A stretch of DNA of 47,155 nucleotides from an uncultured Sulfurovum sp. (lineage in GTDB: Bacteria; Campylobacterota; Campylobacteria; Campylobacterales; Sulfurovaceae): the NCBI GenBank assembly GCA_902727935.1, contig CACVAX010000011.1, forward strand, positions 1 through 47,155, written 5' to 3'. The position numbers and the translations under genes are program-made. The notes under the pieces are model-generated. The model saw only the letters and a program-made list of their open reading frames with translations, did no database searches and was not told where the DNA came from. The stretch's first letter is position 1. Every line of letters begins with the position of its first letter. Positions 26,805 through 34,929 of this stretch are shown piece after piece.

Positions 26805-27661
26805 TTAAGATTAAAAATATATGGTTAGTTTTTTTATTGACTATTAGTTCAGTTGCAGAAAGTACTGTAAAAATAGATTTACAAAGTTACGATAGAAATA
26901 TGGATAAATTTACTTATAAAGTATCTATAGATAAAAATAAGCTTTTGATGAAAAAAGCAGATATAGATATAGCTTTATTAGCAGAAGATAAAAAAATATA
27001 TCCAGTTGTTCAAAGAATTGATGAGATTAATAAAGAGTTGACAAAGTTAAAAACTTTATGTCAGGATTTTTATGATGATAAAATAAAAATTTCTAAAGAT
27101 ATGCTTAATACACTTACTGAAAAGTATCCAAGTTTGAAGTCAACAATTTTAGCTAGAGAAAAAAAAGAGCATTTAAAAGAAAAAGAAGAGCTAAATAAAT
27201 GTATTGTAACTCAAAACAATAAAGGAAATAGTTTAAAAAAAGAGAAAGAAAAACTTTTTGAAAAACAAGATATGTTAAATATAAAACGTTCTAAATTACA
27301 GGTACAACTAAACTCAGTTAATAAAAAACTAACTAGATTAGAACAGGAAGTAAATCGAATGAAAAATAATGATGAAGATATACCCAGTTATGAAACTGTA
27401 AGCACTAATAATCATAGACCAAAAATATGTTTAAGAGGTGAATATAGTCTTCGTGATATTAATAGCCCTTATAAAAAACTATCTATCGTAAATGAGGAAG
27501 TGGATATTTTTGATTTAGGTGAAAGACGCATGATAAAAGTAAGGGATGGAAAAATGAATATTATTCTTGAAGTGATTTTAGTAAAAACGGTAACTCCTAG
27601 AGGATTGACACAAAAAGGATATATTAGTGCTAACCCTAAATATCAAAGAATATGTAATTAA
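26801..27661 (+). CDS. Secreted coiled-coil protein with the same C-terminal domain as gene 3, gene 7 of the cluster
   Basis: This 286-aa protein has a signal peptide (MIKIKNIWLVFLLTISSVA), then a long charged helical region (about 55-190; KLEKQ-type heptads such as KLQVQLNSVNKKLTRLEQEV). The last ~80 residues hold LRDINSPYKKLSIVNEEV and KGYISANPKYQRIC, matching gene 3. It ends at that conserved Cys. It could be a periplasmic lever or receptor moved by the ExbBD-like pair, by analogy with TolA/TonB, but it is exported by a cleavable signal instead of being anchored. Function unknown. Confidence 0.8.
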   Translation: MIKIKNIWLVFLLTISSVAESTVKIDLQSYDRNMDKFTYKVSIDKNKLLMKKADIDIALLAEDKKIYPVVQRIDEINKELTKLKTLCQDFYDDKIKISKDMLNTLTEKYPSLKSTILAREKKEHLKEKEELNKCIVTQNNKGNSLKKEKEKLFEKQDMLNIKRSKLQVQLNSVNKKLTRLEQEVNRMKNNDEDIPSYETVSTNNHRPKICLRGEYSLRDINSPYKKLSIVNEEVDIFDLGERRMIKVRDGKMNIILEVILVKTVTPRGLTQKGYISANPKYQRICN

Positions 27662-27710
27662 AGGATTAAGTCTAATACTCTTTTTACTTGAATAATAAAA
27701 ATATTGACGA

Positions 27711-28247
27711 TTATTTTTTACGCCAAATCTTAGAAAAATCAAAGTCAATTTTACATTTTTCTAAATTAAACGCATACAATTCATCTGAAAAGTCTTGAAC
27801 TTTTAGGTAGCGTCCTTCTTTGAGTTGGTAAACTTTTGCGACTTGCTTTTCAGGGTAGACAATAATGTAAAACTCGACACCCTCTTGTTGATAAAGTTCA
27901 TACTTTAAAGTTTCATCGCGTTTAACTGTTGATTTTGAAGCAATCTCAAAAATAATTTCAGGCTTTTTTGTAATTTTTTCATCTGCTTCATAGCAAATAA
28001 CCAGCATATCTGGCTTTACAACTGTATCACTAGAGATTTCCCAATCTATTTCAAACAGGGCTTGACATTTTGGACAATTTTCAAAAGACTTATTTAATTC
28101 TAAAAATATTTTACCATTAATATTTTGATGGGTCACCAATGGAGAAGGAGCCATGGCATAAGGAGAACCATAAATCAATTCCCAGTTATCTTCCCAATGA
28201 CGATAATCATCAAGGGTATAAAGTTCTATGTAGTTTTGTGTTAACAT
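27711..28247 (-). CDS. Uma2-family (DUF820) putative PD-(D/E)xK nuclease
   Basis: This 178-aa protein has the Uma2/COG4636 pattern: VVKPDMLVICYEAD (Asp80, the "PD" motif), PEIIFEIASKST (Glu101) and RDETLKYELYQQEGVEFYIIVYPE (the "K...Y...GV.eYwivdp" end). The family is common in multicopy form in cyanobacteria and mobile regions. It is predicted to cut DNA, but no biological role is settled. It has no partner toxin, antitoxin or methylase nearby. AAGGAGA lies directly before the ATG. It converges with the ExbBD-like cluster. Confidence 0.85.
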   Translation of the reverse strand: MLTQNYIELYTLDDYRHWEDNWELIYGSPYAMAPSPLVTHQNINGKIFLELNKSFENCPKCQALFEIDWEISSDTVVKPDMLVICYEADEKITKKPEIIFEIASKSTVKRDETLKYELYQQEGVEFYIIVYPEKQVAKVYQLKEGRYLKVQDFSDELYAFNLEKCKIDFDFSKIWRKK

Positions 28248-28280
28248 GAGGTTCTCCTTAGTTTCTTTAATAGATATTTT

Positions 28281-28352
28281 ACAAAACTAGGAAACGGTGG
28301 CTTTAGCCTCGTTATGTTCGGGTGTAAACACGCCGATTCCAAAGAGTTTTGT
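28281..28352. repeat. Structured REP-like palindromic element (72 nt)
   Basis: The outer arms ACAAAACT (28281-28288) and AGTTTTGT (28345-28352) enclose matching GGAA-a-CGG and CCG-a-TTCC arms. Inside these are two short hairpins, GGCT-TT-AGCC and GTGT-AA-ACAC. The result is a cruciform or three-way junction fold. The element is visibly GC-richer than its surroundings and lies between two minus-strand genes. It resembles REP/BIME or MITE-type elements; a structured leader RNA for the Uma2 gene is an alternative. Confidence 0.55.
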
Positions 28353-28372
28353 AAGATGTTTAATTATACTCT

Positions 28373-29179
28373 TTAGTATTTAACAATACCTTGTTCATTG
28401 AGCCTACCATCAAAGCCTGAATCTAGTTTCAACTGAACCTTTTTAATGTCCCCTAAAATCTCTTTGGCTTCTTGTGGAGTGTATTTTTTACGAGCATAAA
28501 ATCCAAAGTTGACCATTTCATTAATCGTTCCATTTTGATTTGAGATAATGGTAAAACGAAAATGTTCAAAACTAACATGTCTATTTGAAAAACGAATAAC
28601 GGTTAAGTCGTTGTTTTCATAAGGTTGTTTGATTATTAGGCTTTGCTCTTGACCAATTTTAAGATAACCAGCATTGCCCCAATAGTCTATGACAGTATAG
28701 TCGTCATTAATGGTTGTTTTTACTATCCAAATACCTTCCGTCTCTTTAGCAGAGCTTGGATTAGAAGGATAGAGGTAGGCATACCAAACGCCTTTTAGGT
28801 GTTCAAAAAGCTTTTTATCATTAGTAAAGATATTGTCCTCTTCTTCAAAAGAGATTCTTTCTGCTTTTAAAGATGCTTTGTATGTATTGATGTGTTGGTC
28901 AATTTTTCTTTTGTTAAAGTCTAAATCATTATCCCAAACAGTCAATGGAATTTGATGATGCTTTTCCATGCTTTCCATATGCATTTTTTTGATACTTGGT
29001 TTATGGTTTATGGCACATAAGTTTGAGACTTGATTTTCTCTCTCATAGCCAAAGGTCTCAATGGCTAATGCTCTTTTACCCCCTGGAATATGTTGCTCTA
29101 TGATGTAATTAAATTTTTCTCTTAAGCGTTTATTCTTTAATTCACTTTGATCTTTATAATCCATTATATTCCATTTCAA
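28373..29179 (-). CDS. Unknown 268-aa cytosolic protein
   Basis: I do not recognise this protein. It has no signal peptide or TM segment. The N-terminal third is rich in Lys, His and Met (NHKPSIKKMHMESMEKHHQ). The middle has FEHLKGVWYAYLYPSNPS and GIWIVKTTINDDYTVIDYWG, which look like a beta-barrel domain. The C terminus is charged (YTPQEAKEILGDIKKVQLKL). The N-terminal ALAIETFGYERENQVSNLCAI could be a regulatory helix set. A second ATG five codons in (29164) is possible. It is divergent from nadK and shares the minus strand with the Uma2 gene. Confidence 0.72.
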   Translation of the reverse strand: MKWNIMDYKDQSELKNKRLREKFNYIIEQHIPGGKRALAIETFGYERENQVSNLCAINHKPSIKKMHMESMEKHHQIPLTVWDNDLDFNKRKIDQHINTYKASLKAERISFEEEDNIFTNDKKLFEHLKGVWYAYLYPSNPSSAKETEGIWIVKTTINDDYTVIDYWGNAGYLKIGQEQSLIIKQPYENNDLTVIRFSNRHVSFEHFRFTIISNQNGTINEMVNFGFYARKKYTPQEAKEILGDIKKVQLKLDSGFDGRLNEQGIVKY

Positions 29180-29281
29180 ATTAGACTAGTTATATTTTAG
29201 TTAAAAAGAGATAAGAGGATGATAGATAAGAGTTTTTATGATATTCTTTTAGAAAGTTACTATGAAGGTGGGAGATGCGAC

Positions 29282-30154
29282 ATGTTATATGAAAAATCAT
29301 CACAAATGAATGTTGCTGGTTTTGTTATTAAACCTAATGCTCCTGAAATTTATACTTTATATAATGATATAAAAAAGAAATTTGAACGTAGAAATATTAA
29401 AGTACTCTTGGTTGAACATTCAGCAAAAATGATTTCTGTTTTAGGGGGTGTTACTTTTGATGAGCTTTGTATAAAATCTGATTTTTTAGTCTCTTTAGGA
29501 GGCGATGGAACACTGCTTTCTCTTGTTAGAAAAAGTTATGGTTATCATAAACCTGTCATGGGAATTAATGCTGGAACATTGGGGTTCTTAGCTGATGTGC
29601 GTATTTCTGAAGTGGATAAATTTTTGGACGATTTACTTATTGGTAGATACCGTATTGACAATAGGATGATGATTGATGCATATATACAAACAGCCAATGG
29701 ACGTAAGAAGTTTTATGCCTTTAATGATGTGGTTATTACACGACCTAGTATCTCTCATATGGTTAAAATAGATGCTTCTATTGATGGAGAATGGTTCAAT
29801 ACTTATCGTGGTGATGGACTTATTATCTCCACGCCTACAGGAGCGACAGCCTACAACTTGGCAGCTGGTGGACCCTTGGTTTATCCATTAGCTAAAGCAT
29901 TTGTAATGACCCCCATTGCTGCACACTCATTGACACAGCGTCCTTTGGTATTACCCTCTAATTTTACCATTGATTTTTCTTCTCCTAAAGATAGGGTGAT
30001 TGTGATGGTTGATGGTCAAGATGATTATCAAATGAAAGCAGGAGAGGTTTTGGTGGTGAACAGTGCCGAAATAGGTGCAAGACTGTTACATAAAAAAGAG
30101 CGAAATTATTTTTCGGTCTTACGAGAAAAATTGCATTGGGGTGAAAAAGAATAA
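29282..30154 (+). CDS. nadK: NAD kinase
   Basis: NadK phosphorylates NAD to NADP. The conserved SLGGDGTLLSLVR contains the GGDG catalytic loop. GINAGTLGFLADV and STPTGATAYNLAAGGPLVYP are the other family signatures. I set the start at ATG 29282 because GGTGGGAG lies 7 bases upstream and the resulting 290 aa is the usual length. An in-frame ATG at 29219 would add 21 residues with no family match, and its AAGAGG lies too close. Its stop overlaps the recN ATG (TAATG), so the two are translationally coupled. Confidence 0.95.
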   Translation: MLYEKSSQMNVAGFVIKPNAPEIYTLYNDIKKKFERRNIKVLLVEHSAKMISVLGGVTFDELCIKSDFLVSLGGDGTLLSLVRKSYGYHKPVMGINAGTLGFLADVRISEVDKFLDDLLIGRYRIDNRMMIDAYIQTANGRKKFYAFNDVVITRPSISHMVKIDASIDGEWFNTYRGDGLIISTPTGATAYNLAAGGPLVYPLAKAFVMTPIAAHSLTQRPLVLPSNFTIDFSSPKDRVIVMVDGQDDYQMKAGEVLVVNSAEIGARLLHKKERNYFSVLREKLHWGEKE

Positions 30155-31680
30155 TGATAAATAGAGTATTTTTAAAAAGTTTAGTAAGTTTTTCAGAAGT
30201 TGAAATTGAATTAGGACAAGGCTTAGTTGTTTTATCTGGTCCTTCAGGGGCAGGGAAGTCTCTTTTTATGAACAGTATTTTGTCTACATTTGGTTATGGA
30301 ACAGCAGAAGCTTCTCTTTGTGAAGTGTTGGTTTCTAAACCTAAGGGACTCCAAAGTGATGTATTTGAATTCGAAGAAGAGATAACGCTTAAAACAATTA
30401 AAAAAGAGAAAGTACGTTATAGCTTAGATGGTCAAAATATTTCAAAAAAAGTTTTAAATGGAATGTTTAGTCCTTTTGTGCAGTTTTTATCGGTACGAGA
30501 TAAAAGTGGTTTTGAAAGCAGTGATTTATTAGCTTTAATAGACAATGATTTGATGGAAAAAGATAAAACTTTTAAAAAGCTTTTTAAAGAATATAATAGT
30601 CGTTATCAAAATTATAAGCTTAAATTAACACAATTAGAAAAAATAAAAGCTGATGAAGCAAAACTGATGGAGCTGATAGAGTTTGCAGAGTTTGAAATAG
30701 AAAAGATAGCCTCGGTTAATCCTTTGGTGGGAGAAGATGAAGCGTTGTTAAAAGTGAAGCATCAACTTTCTAAAATTGAAAAAATAAATGATGCTTTAGA
30801 AAATGCCAATGGTATTTTTACATTTGAAGAATCCGTATCTGAAGTGTATCGGCTTCTCGATAAAGATGATGCTGTATTTTCAGAAATGATGAACCAATTA
30901 CGTGCAGACTTTGAAGATATTGAATCTCTTTCAGAAGAGTTAGCTGAAGTGGATATCGAAGCTATTTTGGATAGATTAGAGAAGATATCTTCTTTGAAAA
31001 ATAGATATGGAGGGATTGAAGAGGCACTTGAATATGCACAAGTCAAAAAGAAAGAGTTAGCAGGTTATCAAAATATAGAGCAAGATAAAAGTATGTTAAC
31101 TTCTTTTTTAGAGATGGAACTTTCTGAATTAACCATTTTAGCTGGACAAATCTCACGAATGCGTAAAGAGAAAGCATTGAATTTAGAAAAACCTTTAAAA
31201 AAATATCTAGCAGAGTTAAAGCTTCCAGCACTTAAATTTTTATTTGGGGTGCATACTTTAGATTTATCAGGGCAAGATGTTGTAGAAGTAGATTTAAATG
31301 GTTCAAAAGCCAATACCCTTTCAGGAGGCGAGTTTAATCGTGTGCGTTTAGCCTTAATGGTGGTGGCACTTTCAGGCGTAAAGGAGGCTGGGGTATTGAT
31401 TTTAGATGAGATAGATGCAAATGTTTCAGGTGATGAATCCATAGCCATTGCTAATATGATAGCAAAACTCTCCTCTGTGTATCAGATATTTGCAATTTCC
31501 CATCAAGCCCATTTAGCAGCCAAAGCAGACCAACATTTATTAGTAACTAAACTAAAGCAAAAGAGTGTGGTCAAGCTTTTAGATAAAGAGGGACAGGTCT
31601 CTGAAATAGCACGAATAATAGCTGGAGAAAAATCTAATGAAGAGGCGATACATTTTGCAGAAAAATTACTTTTTAAATAA
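30154..31680 (+). CDS. recN: DNA repair protein RecN (SMC-like ATPase)
   Basis: RecN is an SMC-like protein acting in double-strand break repair. Walker A is GPSGAGKS (residues 29-36). A shortened coiled-coil arm (about 140-340) follows. The ABC signature TLSGGEFNRVRLAL starts near 388, Walker B is VLILDEIDANVSG near 414, and the switch is FAISHQAHLAAKAD. At 508 aa it is shorter than the ~550 aa E. coli protein, which is usual for this phylum. Pairing with nadK upstream is a known arrangement in many bacteria. Confidence 0.94.
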   Translation: MINRVFLKSLVSFSEVEIELGQGLVVLSGPSGAGKSLFMNSILSTFGYGTAEASLCEVLVSKPKGLQSDVFEFEEEITLKTIKKEKVRYSLDGQNISKKVLNGMFSPFVQFLSVRDKSGFESSDLLALIDNDLMEKDKTFKKLFKEYNSRYQNYKLKLTQLEKIKADEAKLMELIEFAEFEIEKIASVNPLVGEDEALLKVKHQLSKIEKINDALENANGIFTFEESVSEVYRLLDKDDAVFSEMMNQLRADFEDIESLSEELAEVDIEAILDRLEKISSLKNRYGGIEEALEYAQVKKKELAGYQNIEQDKSMLTSFLEMELSELTILAGQISRMRKEKALNLEKPLKKYLAELKLPALKFLFGVHTLDLSGQDVVEVDLNGSKANTLSGGEFNRVRLALMVVALSGVKEAGVLILDEIDANVSGDESIAIANMIAKLSSVYQIFAISHQAHLAAKADQHLLVTKLKQKSVVKLLDKEGQVSEIARIIAGEKSNEEAIHFAEKLLFK

Positions 31681-31743
31681 AATTATTAATATAATTATTT
31701 AATTTAAAATTAATAATTTAGAAAAAACGAATAAACGTTTGGT

Positions 31744-31749
31744 TATAAT
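31744..31749 (+). promoter_or_regulatory. -10 box of the LysM gene
   Basis: TATAAT lies 32 bases before the ATG at 31781, in an AT-only gap after recN that also holds an imperfect AATTATTAAT/ATTAATAATT inverted repeat. Confidence 0.5.
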
Positions 31750-31780
31750 TATTAAAATATAATAAATTTTAGGAATTAAT

Positions 31781-32356
31781 ATGATATTTAAAAACTATGA
31801 AGATGCTTATGTGAGTGCAACAAAAGATGCACGGATTAATGTTGAAGAAAATAGATTCTCCTCCTCTTTAAAATGGATTATTTTTAATTTTCTATTGGTC
31901 TTGTTATTAGGTATTATTCTTTTCTTTTATCTTAAAAATGAAACAACCTTCTTTTCAGAATTTATTACAGAAAAAAGAGCTGTTTTAGGGGTGACTAAAA
32001 CGGTTGATGAAAGTTTATCTGATGAAGAACTAATTAAAATCTTAAGGGTTACGGACATGGAAGTAGCTTCTAAAAATACCAATGAGTCGGAATTAAGAGA
32101 CTCCATGATGGTATTGGTAAACGAATCAAGTATTAAGAGTCAATCTTCATATACAGAAGCAATTTCAAGAGAATTGGATGATAAAAATGGTTTTAAAGGT
32201 CGAACGGTTGTTGTAAAAAGTGGCGATACGCTCTCTAGTTTGGCGACAAAGTATTATGGTGATGCCAGTGCTTATTCTAAAATTATTGAACATAATGACA
32301 ACTTAGATGAGGGGTCATACTTGTTAAAAATAGGACAAAGAATTATAATACCTTAG
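31781..32356 (+). CDS. Membrane-anchored LysM-domain protein
   Basis: This 191-aa protein has a cytosolic N terminus (~30 residues), one TM helix (WIIFNFLLVLLLGIILFFYL, about 31-50) and a periplasmic linker. A C-terminal LysM domain (about 142-191) runs from VVKSGDTLSSLATKYYGDA to LLKIGQRIIIP. LysM binds the N-acetylglucosamine chains of peptidoglycan, so the protein probably ties the inner membrane to the cell wall. It has no enzyme domain. tatD, a cell wall lytic transglycosylase and a SPOR protein follow on the same strand. Confidence 0.85.
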   Translation: MIFKNYEDAYVSATKDARINVEENRFSSSLKWIIFNFLLVLLLGIILFFYLKNETTFFSEFITEKRAVLGVTKTVDESLSDEELIKILRVTDMEVASKNTNESELRDSMMVLVNESSIKSQSSYTEAISRELDDKNGFKGRTVVVKSGDTLSSLATKYYGDASAYSKIIEHNDNLDEGSYLLKIGQRIIIP

Positions 32357-32403
32357 TTCCAAATTAATATGTTAAAATCATAAAAATATTTTAAAGGTTT
32401 ACG

Positions 32404-33180
32404 ATGATTATTGACACCCATTGTCATTTGGATGATGAACGCTATTATGATGATCTTTCTGAAGTAATTACACGTGCTAAAGAAGTAGGAGTAGAGCGTT
32501 TTATTATTCCTGGAGCTGACCCTAAAACACTAAAACGCGCTGTTGAACTCTCTGAAACTTATGAAGAAGTATATTTTTCTGTAGGGGTACATCCTTATGA
32601 TGCTCAAAGTTATGACAAAGCATTTTTAGAACCTTTTATGACCCATCCTAAATGTATTGCTGTTGGTGAATGTGGACTGGATTATTTTCGTTTGCCTGAA
32701 AGCAAAGCAGAGATTGTCATTGAAAAAGAATTACAAAAAAAAGTTTTTGTTGAGCAAATTCTTTGGGCAAAAGCATTAAAACTTCCTCTTATTGTACATG
32801 TTCGTGAATCATCAGCTGATTGTTTAGACCTTTTAAATGAACATGCAGGAGAGCAGGGAGGGGTACTTCATTGCTATAATGCTGATGAATCACTTTTAAA
32901 GTTGGCTGATAAAAACTTTTATTATGGTATTGGGGGTGTTTTGACGTTTAAAAATGCTAAAAAGCTTATTAATGTTTATCCTAAAATTCCAAGTGATAGA
33001 TTGATTATAGAGACCGATGCTCCTTATTTAACACCTCATCCACACAGAGGAAAGCGTAATGAACCAGCCTATTGTGATTTGGTAGCATCGAAGATGGTTG
33101 AACTCTCATTCATTGAAAAAGATGCTCTAATTTCTATGACAACAGAAAATGCAAAAAGACTTTTTAGTCATATTTCTTAA
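32404..33180 (+). CDS. tatD: TatD-family metal-dependent deoxyribonuclease
   Basis: This 258-aa TIM-barrel hydrolase has the complete metal site: DTHCHLDD at residues 3-10, AVGECGLDYFR, PLIVHVRES, GVLHCYN and IIETDAPYLTP. TatD enzymes are DNA or nucleotide hydrolases with reported roles in DNA turnover and repair. The start is ATG 32404 with AAAGG upstream. In Campylobacterota tatD commonly sits before a lytic transglycosylase gene, as here. Confidence 0.93.
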   Translation: MIIDTHCHLDDERYYDDLSEVITRAKEVGVERFIIPGADPKTLKRAVELSETYEEVYFSVGVHPYDAQSYDKAFLEPFMTHPKCIAVGECGLDYFRLPESKAEIVIEKELQKKVFVEQILWAKALKLPLIVHVRESSADCLDLLNEHAGEQGGVLHCYNADESLLKLADKNFYYGIGGVLTFKNAKKLINVYPKIPSDRLIIETDAPYLTPHPHRGKRNEPAYCDLVASKMVELSFIEKDALISMTTENAKRLFSHIS

Positions 33181-33260
33181 ATTAATATAAAATAATTTAT
33201 TTAAATTTAAATTTAAGTATTTATATATTATACTTCAAGTATAAATAATAAGGACTAAAA

Positions 33261-34202
33261 ATGAATTTTTATAAAGTAATTGTAATATCACTATTTTTCA
33301 CTTCATTAGCACATTCAGATATTCGTTCTGAATTCCCAAGTTATTCCTACGTTTTAACTGAATTTGATGTTGATGAACGTTTTATGGATAATCCAGAATT
33401 TAAAAGTTTTGTACATAAACATAAAAGAGAATATAGAAAACGGTTTATTAAAGCCGTTCAGCGTGGGGGATTAATTATCCCTACTATTAAAAAAATGCTC
33501 TATCAGCAAGATATCTCCCCTGTTTTTCTTTATATTTCTATGGTTGAATCTGCTTTTAACCCCCAGGCAAAATCGCGTACAGGAGCTGGAGGTTTATGGC
33601 AATTTACTGTCAATACTGGAAGTAAAGAGTTTAATCTACATATTGGTCAAAATTTAGATGAACGTTATGACCCTATTAGGGCAACAGATTCAGCCATTAA
33701 ATATCTCTATAAAATGAATAACAATTTAGATGCATGGTATTTAACCACCATGGCATATAACTGTGGAAATGGTTGTGTTAATCGTTCGCTCCAAAAAGCA
33801 GGAACAAGAGATTTAGGGACACTTATCTCTTCTCGAAATGGATTTATTAAAGCTGAAACGCGAAAATACATTAAAAAAGTACTTTTAATGGCGATGATTG
33901 GAGAGAATTATCTTTTTAAGAAAAATGACAATCTAGGTCAAATGATGTATCAACTCAATAGAGATAGCATCACTCCTGTAAAAGTACGTTCAGGTGAAAG
34001 CTTGGCACGTTTATCAAAAATTTTAAATATGGATGCTTATTATTTAAACAAGATTAATGCCCATTTAAAAAATGGGAAAACACCCTATAGACAAGGTTAT
34101 ATGATTAACATACCCACTTCAAAAGTAGGTATGTTCAATGCACGTTATGCTTCCAATATGAGACCTAATAGGCCAGGTCATCTTAAATATGCACTAAGGT
34201 AA
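33261..34202 (+). CDS. mltD: Lytic transglycosylase with LysM (MltD-like)
   Basis: This 313-aa periplasmic protein has a signal peptide (MNFYKVIVISLFFTSLAHS). Its SLT domain starts at MVESAFNPQAKSRTGAGGLWQF, with catalytic Glu96 in "VES". GLWQFTVNTG, DERYDPIRATDSAIKYL and MAYNCGNGCVNRSL complete the family-1 motifs. The last ~75 residues hold one LysM (VKVRSGESLARLSKIL...YRQGYMINIP). It cuts peptidoglycan glycan strands. It is followed 4 bases later by a SPOR lipoprotein. The gene name is by analogy with MltD. Confidence 0.9.
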   Translation: MNFYKVIVISLFFTSLAHSDIRSEFPSYSYVLTEFDVDERFMDNPEFKSFVHKHKREYRKRFIKAVQRGGLIIPTIKKMLYQQDISPVFLYISMVESAFNPQAKSRTGAGGLWQFTVNTGSKEFNLHIGQNLDERYDPIRATDSAIKYLYKMNNNLDAWYLTTMAYNCGNGCVNRSLQKAGTRDLGTLISSRNGFIKAETRKYIKKVLLMAMIGENYLFKKNDNLGQMMYQLNRDSITPVKVRSGESLARLSKILNMDAYYLNKINAHLKNGKTPYRQGYMINIPTSKVGMFNARYASNMRPNRPGHLKYALR

Positions 34203-34206
34203 AATT

Positions 34207-34887
34207 ATGAATATTATTAATAAAAAGAACATACTATTTTTTTCACTCACTACATTAATGATTAACGGATGTGTTGCTAAAAATGGACTTGAAGTTAAAA
34301 GTCCAGAGCTTAAAACAGTAGAGACAAAACGCGTATTAACTAAGAAAGTTTTGCCTAAACCATCTTGGGGGAAAGTAGCTTCAGTAAAAGCTAAAAAAGA
34401 CGACTGTGTCGATTGTTATGCTGTGCCAATGGATTACTCTAAGCCACCATTAGCTTCGAATAATACTTTAAATAAAGCTAAAAAAGCTAAAAATGTTGGT
34501 AAATTTGGCAAGTATGCTTATACTAAAAAAGTATCTGATACCACTGTCAAAACAGCTATGACTAGGAATGTTATTAAGCCTAAAATAGTAAATAACAAAG
34601 TAACTTCAGCACTTTTAAGTACAAACAGTGCCTATGGTACACTTTCTTCTGCGACGATGGGGAGTATGGCTATTCAAGTTGGTGCATTTCGAAAATATAA
34701 GGGTGCTAAAATATATGCCAATAAATACAGAGCTTTATCTGACCGATATAAAGTGGCGATAAAAAAAGGTACAAAAAACAATAAAACTATTTATAGGGTT
34801 AGAATTGAAGGTTTTAATACAAAATCTGAAGCAAAAAACTTTATGTATAGTTATGGTATATCAGATGGCTTTCTTGTAAGAAAATAG
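34207..34887 (+). CDS. SPOR-domain lipoprotein (RlpA position, no double-psi barrel)
   Basis: This 226-aa protein has a lipoprotein signal ending LMINGC (Cys22). A long Lys-rich, low-complexity middle contains DDCVDCY (two Cys). A C-terminal SPOR domain (about 155-226) runs from AIQVGAFRKYKGAKIYANKY to RVRIEGFNTKSEAKNFM. SPOR domains bind septal, denuded peptidoglycan. RlpA normally carries a double-psi beta-barrel before SPOR, and I see none here. It probably works with the transglycosylase upstream at division sites. Confidence 0.85.
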   Translation: MNIINKKNILFFSLTTLMINGCVAKNGLEVKSPELKTVETKRVLTKKVLPKPSWGKVASVKAKKDDCVDCYAVPMDYSKPPLASNNTLNKAKKAKNVGKFGKYAYTKKVSDTTVKTAMTRNVIKPKIVNNKVTSALLSTNSAYGTLSSATMGSMAIQVGAFRKYKGAKIYANKYRALSDRYKVAIKKGTKNNKTIYRVRIEGFNTKSEAKNFMYSYGISDGFLVRK

Positions 34888-34929
34888 AAACTATGCTAGA
34901 ATGTTCTCTAATATAATAGAGGATAAATT

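Noticed and set aside
31681-31780. AT-only inverted repeat after recN as a terminator
   Set aside because: The arms contain only A and T with mismatches, too weak to call with confidence.
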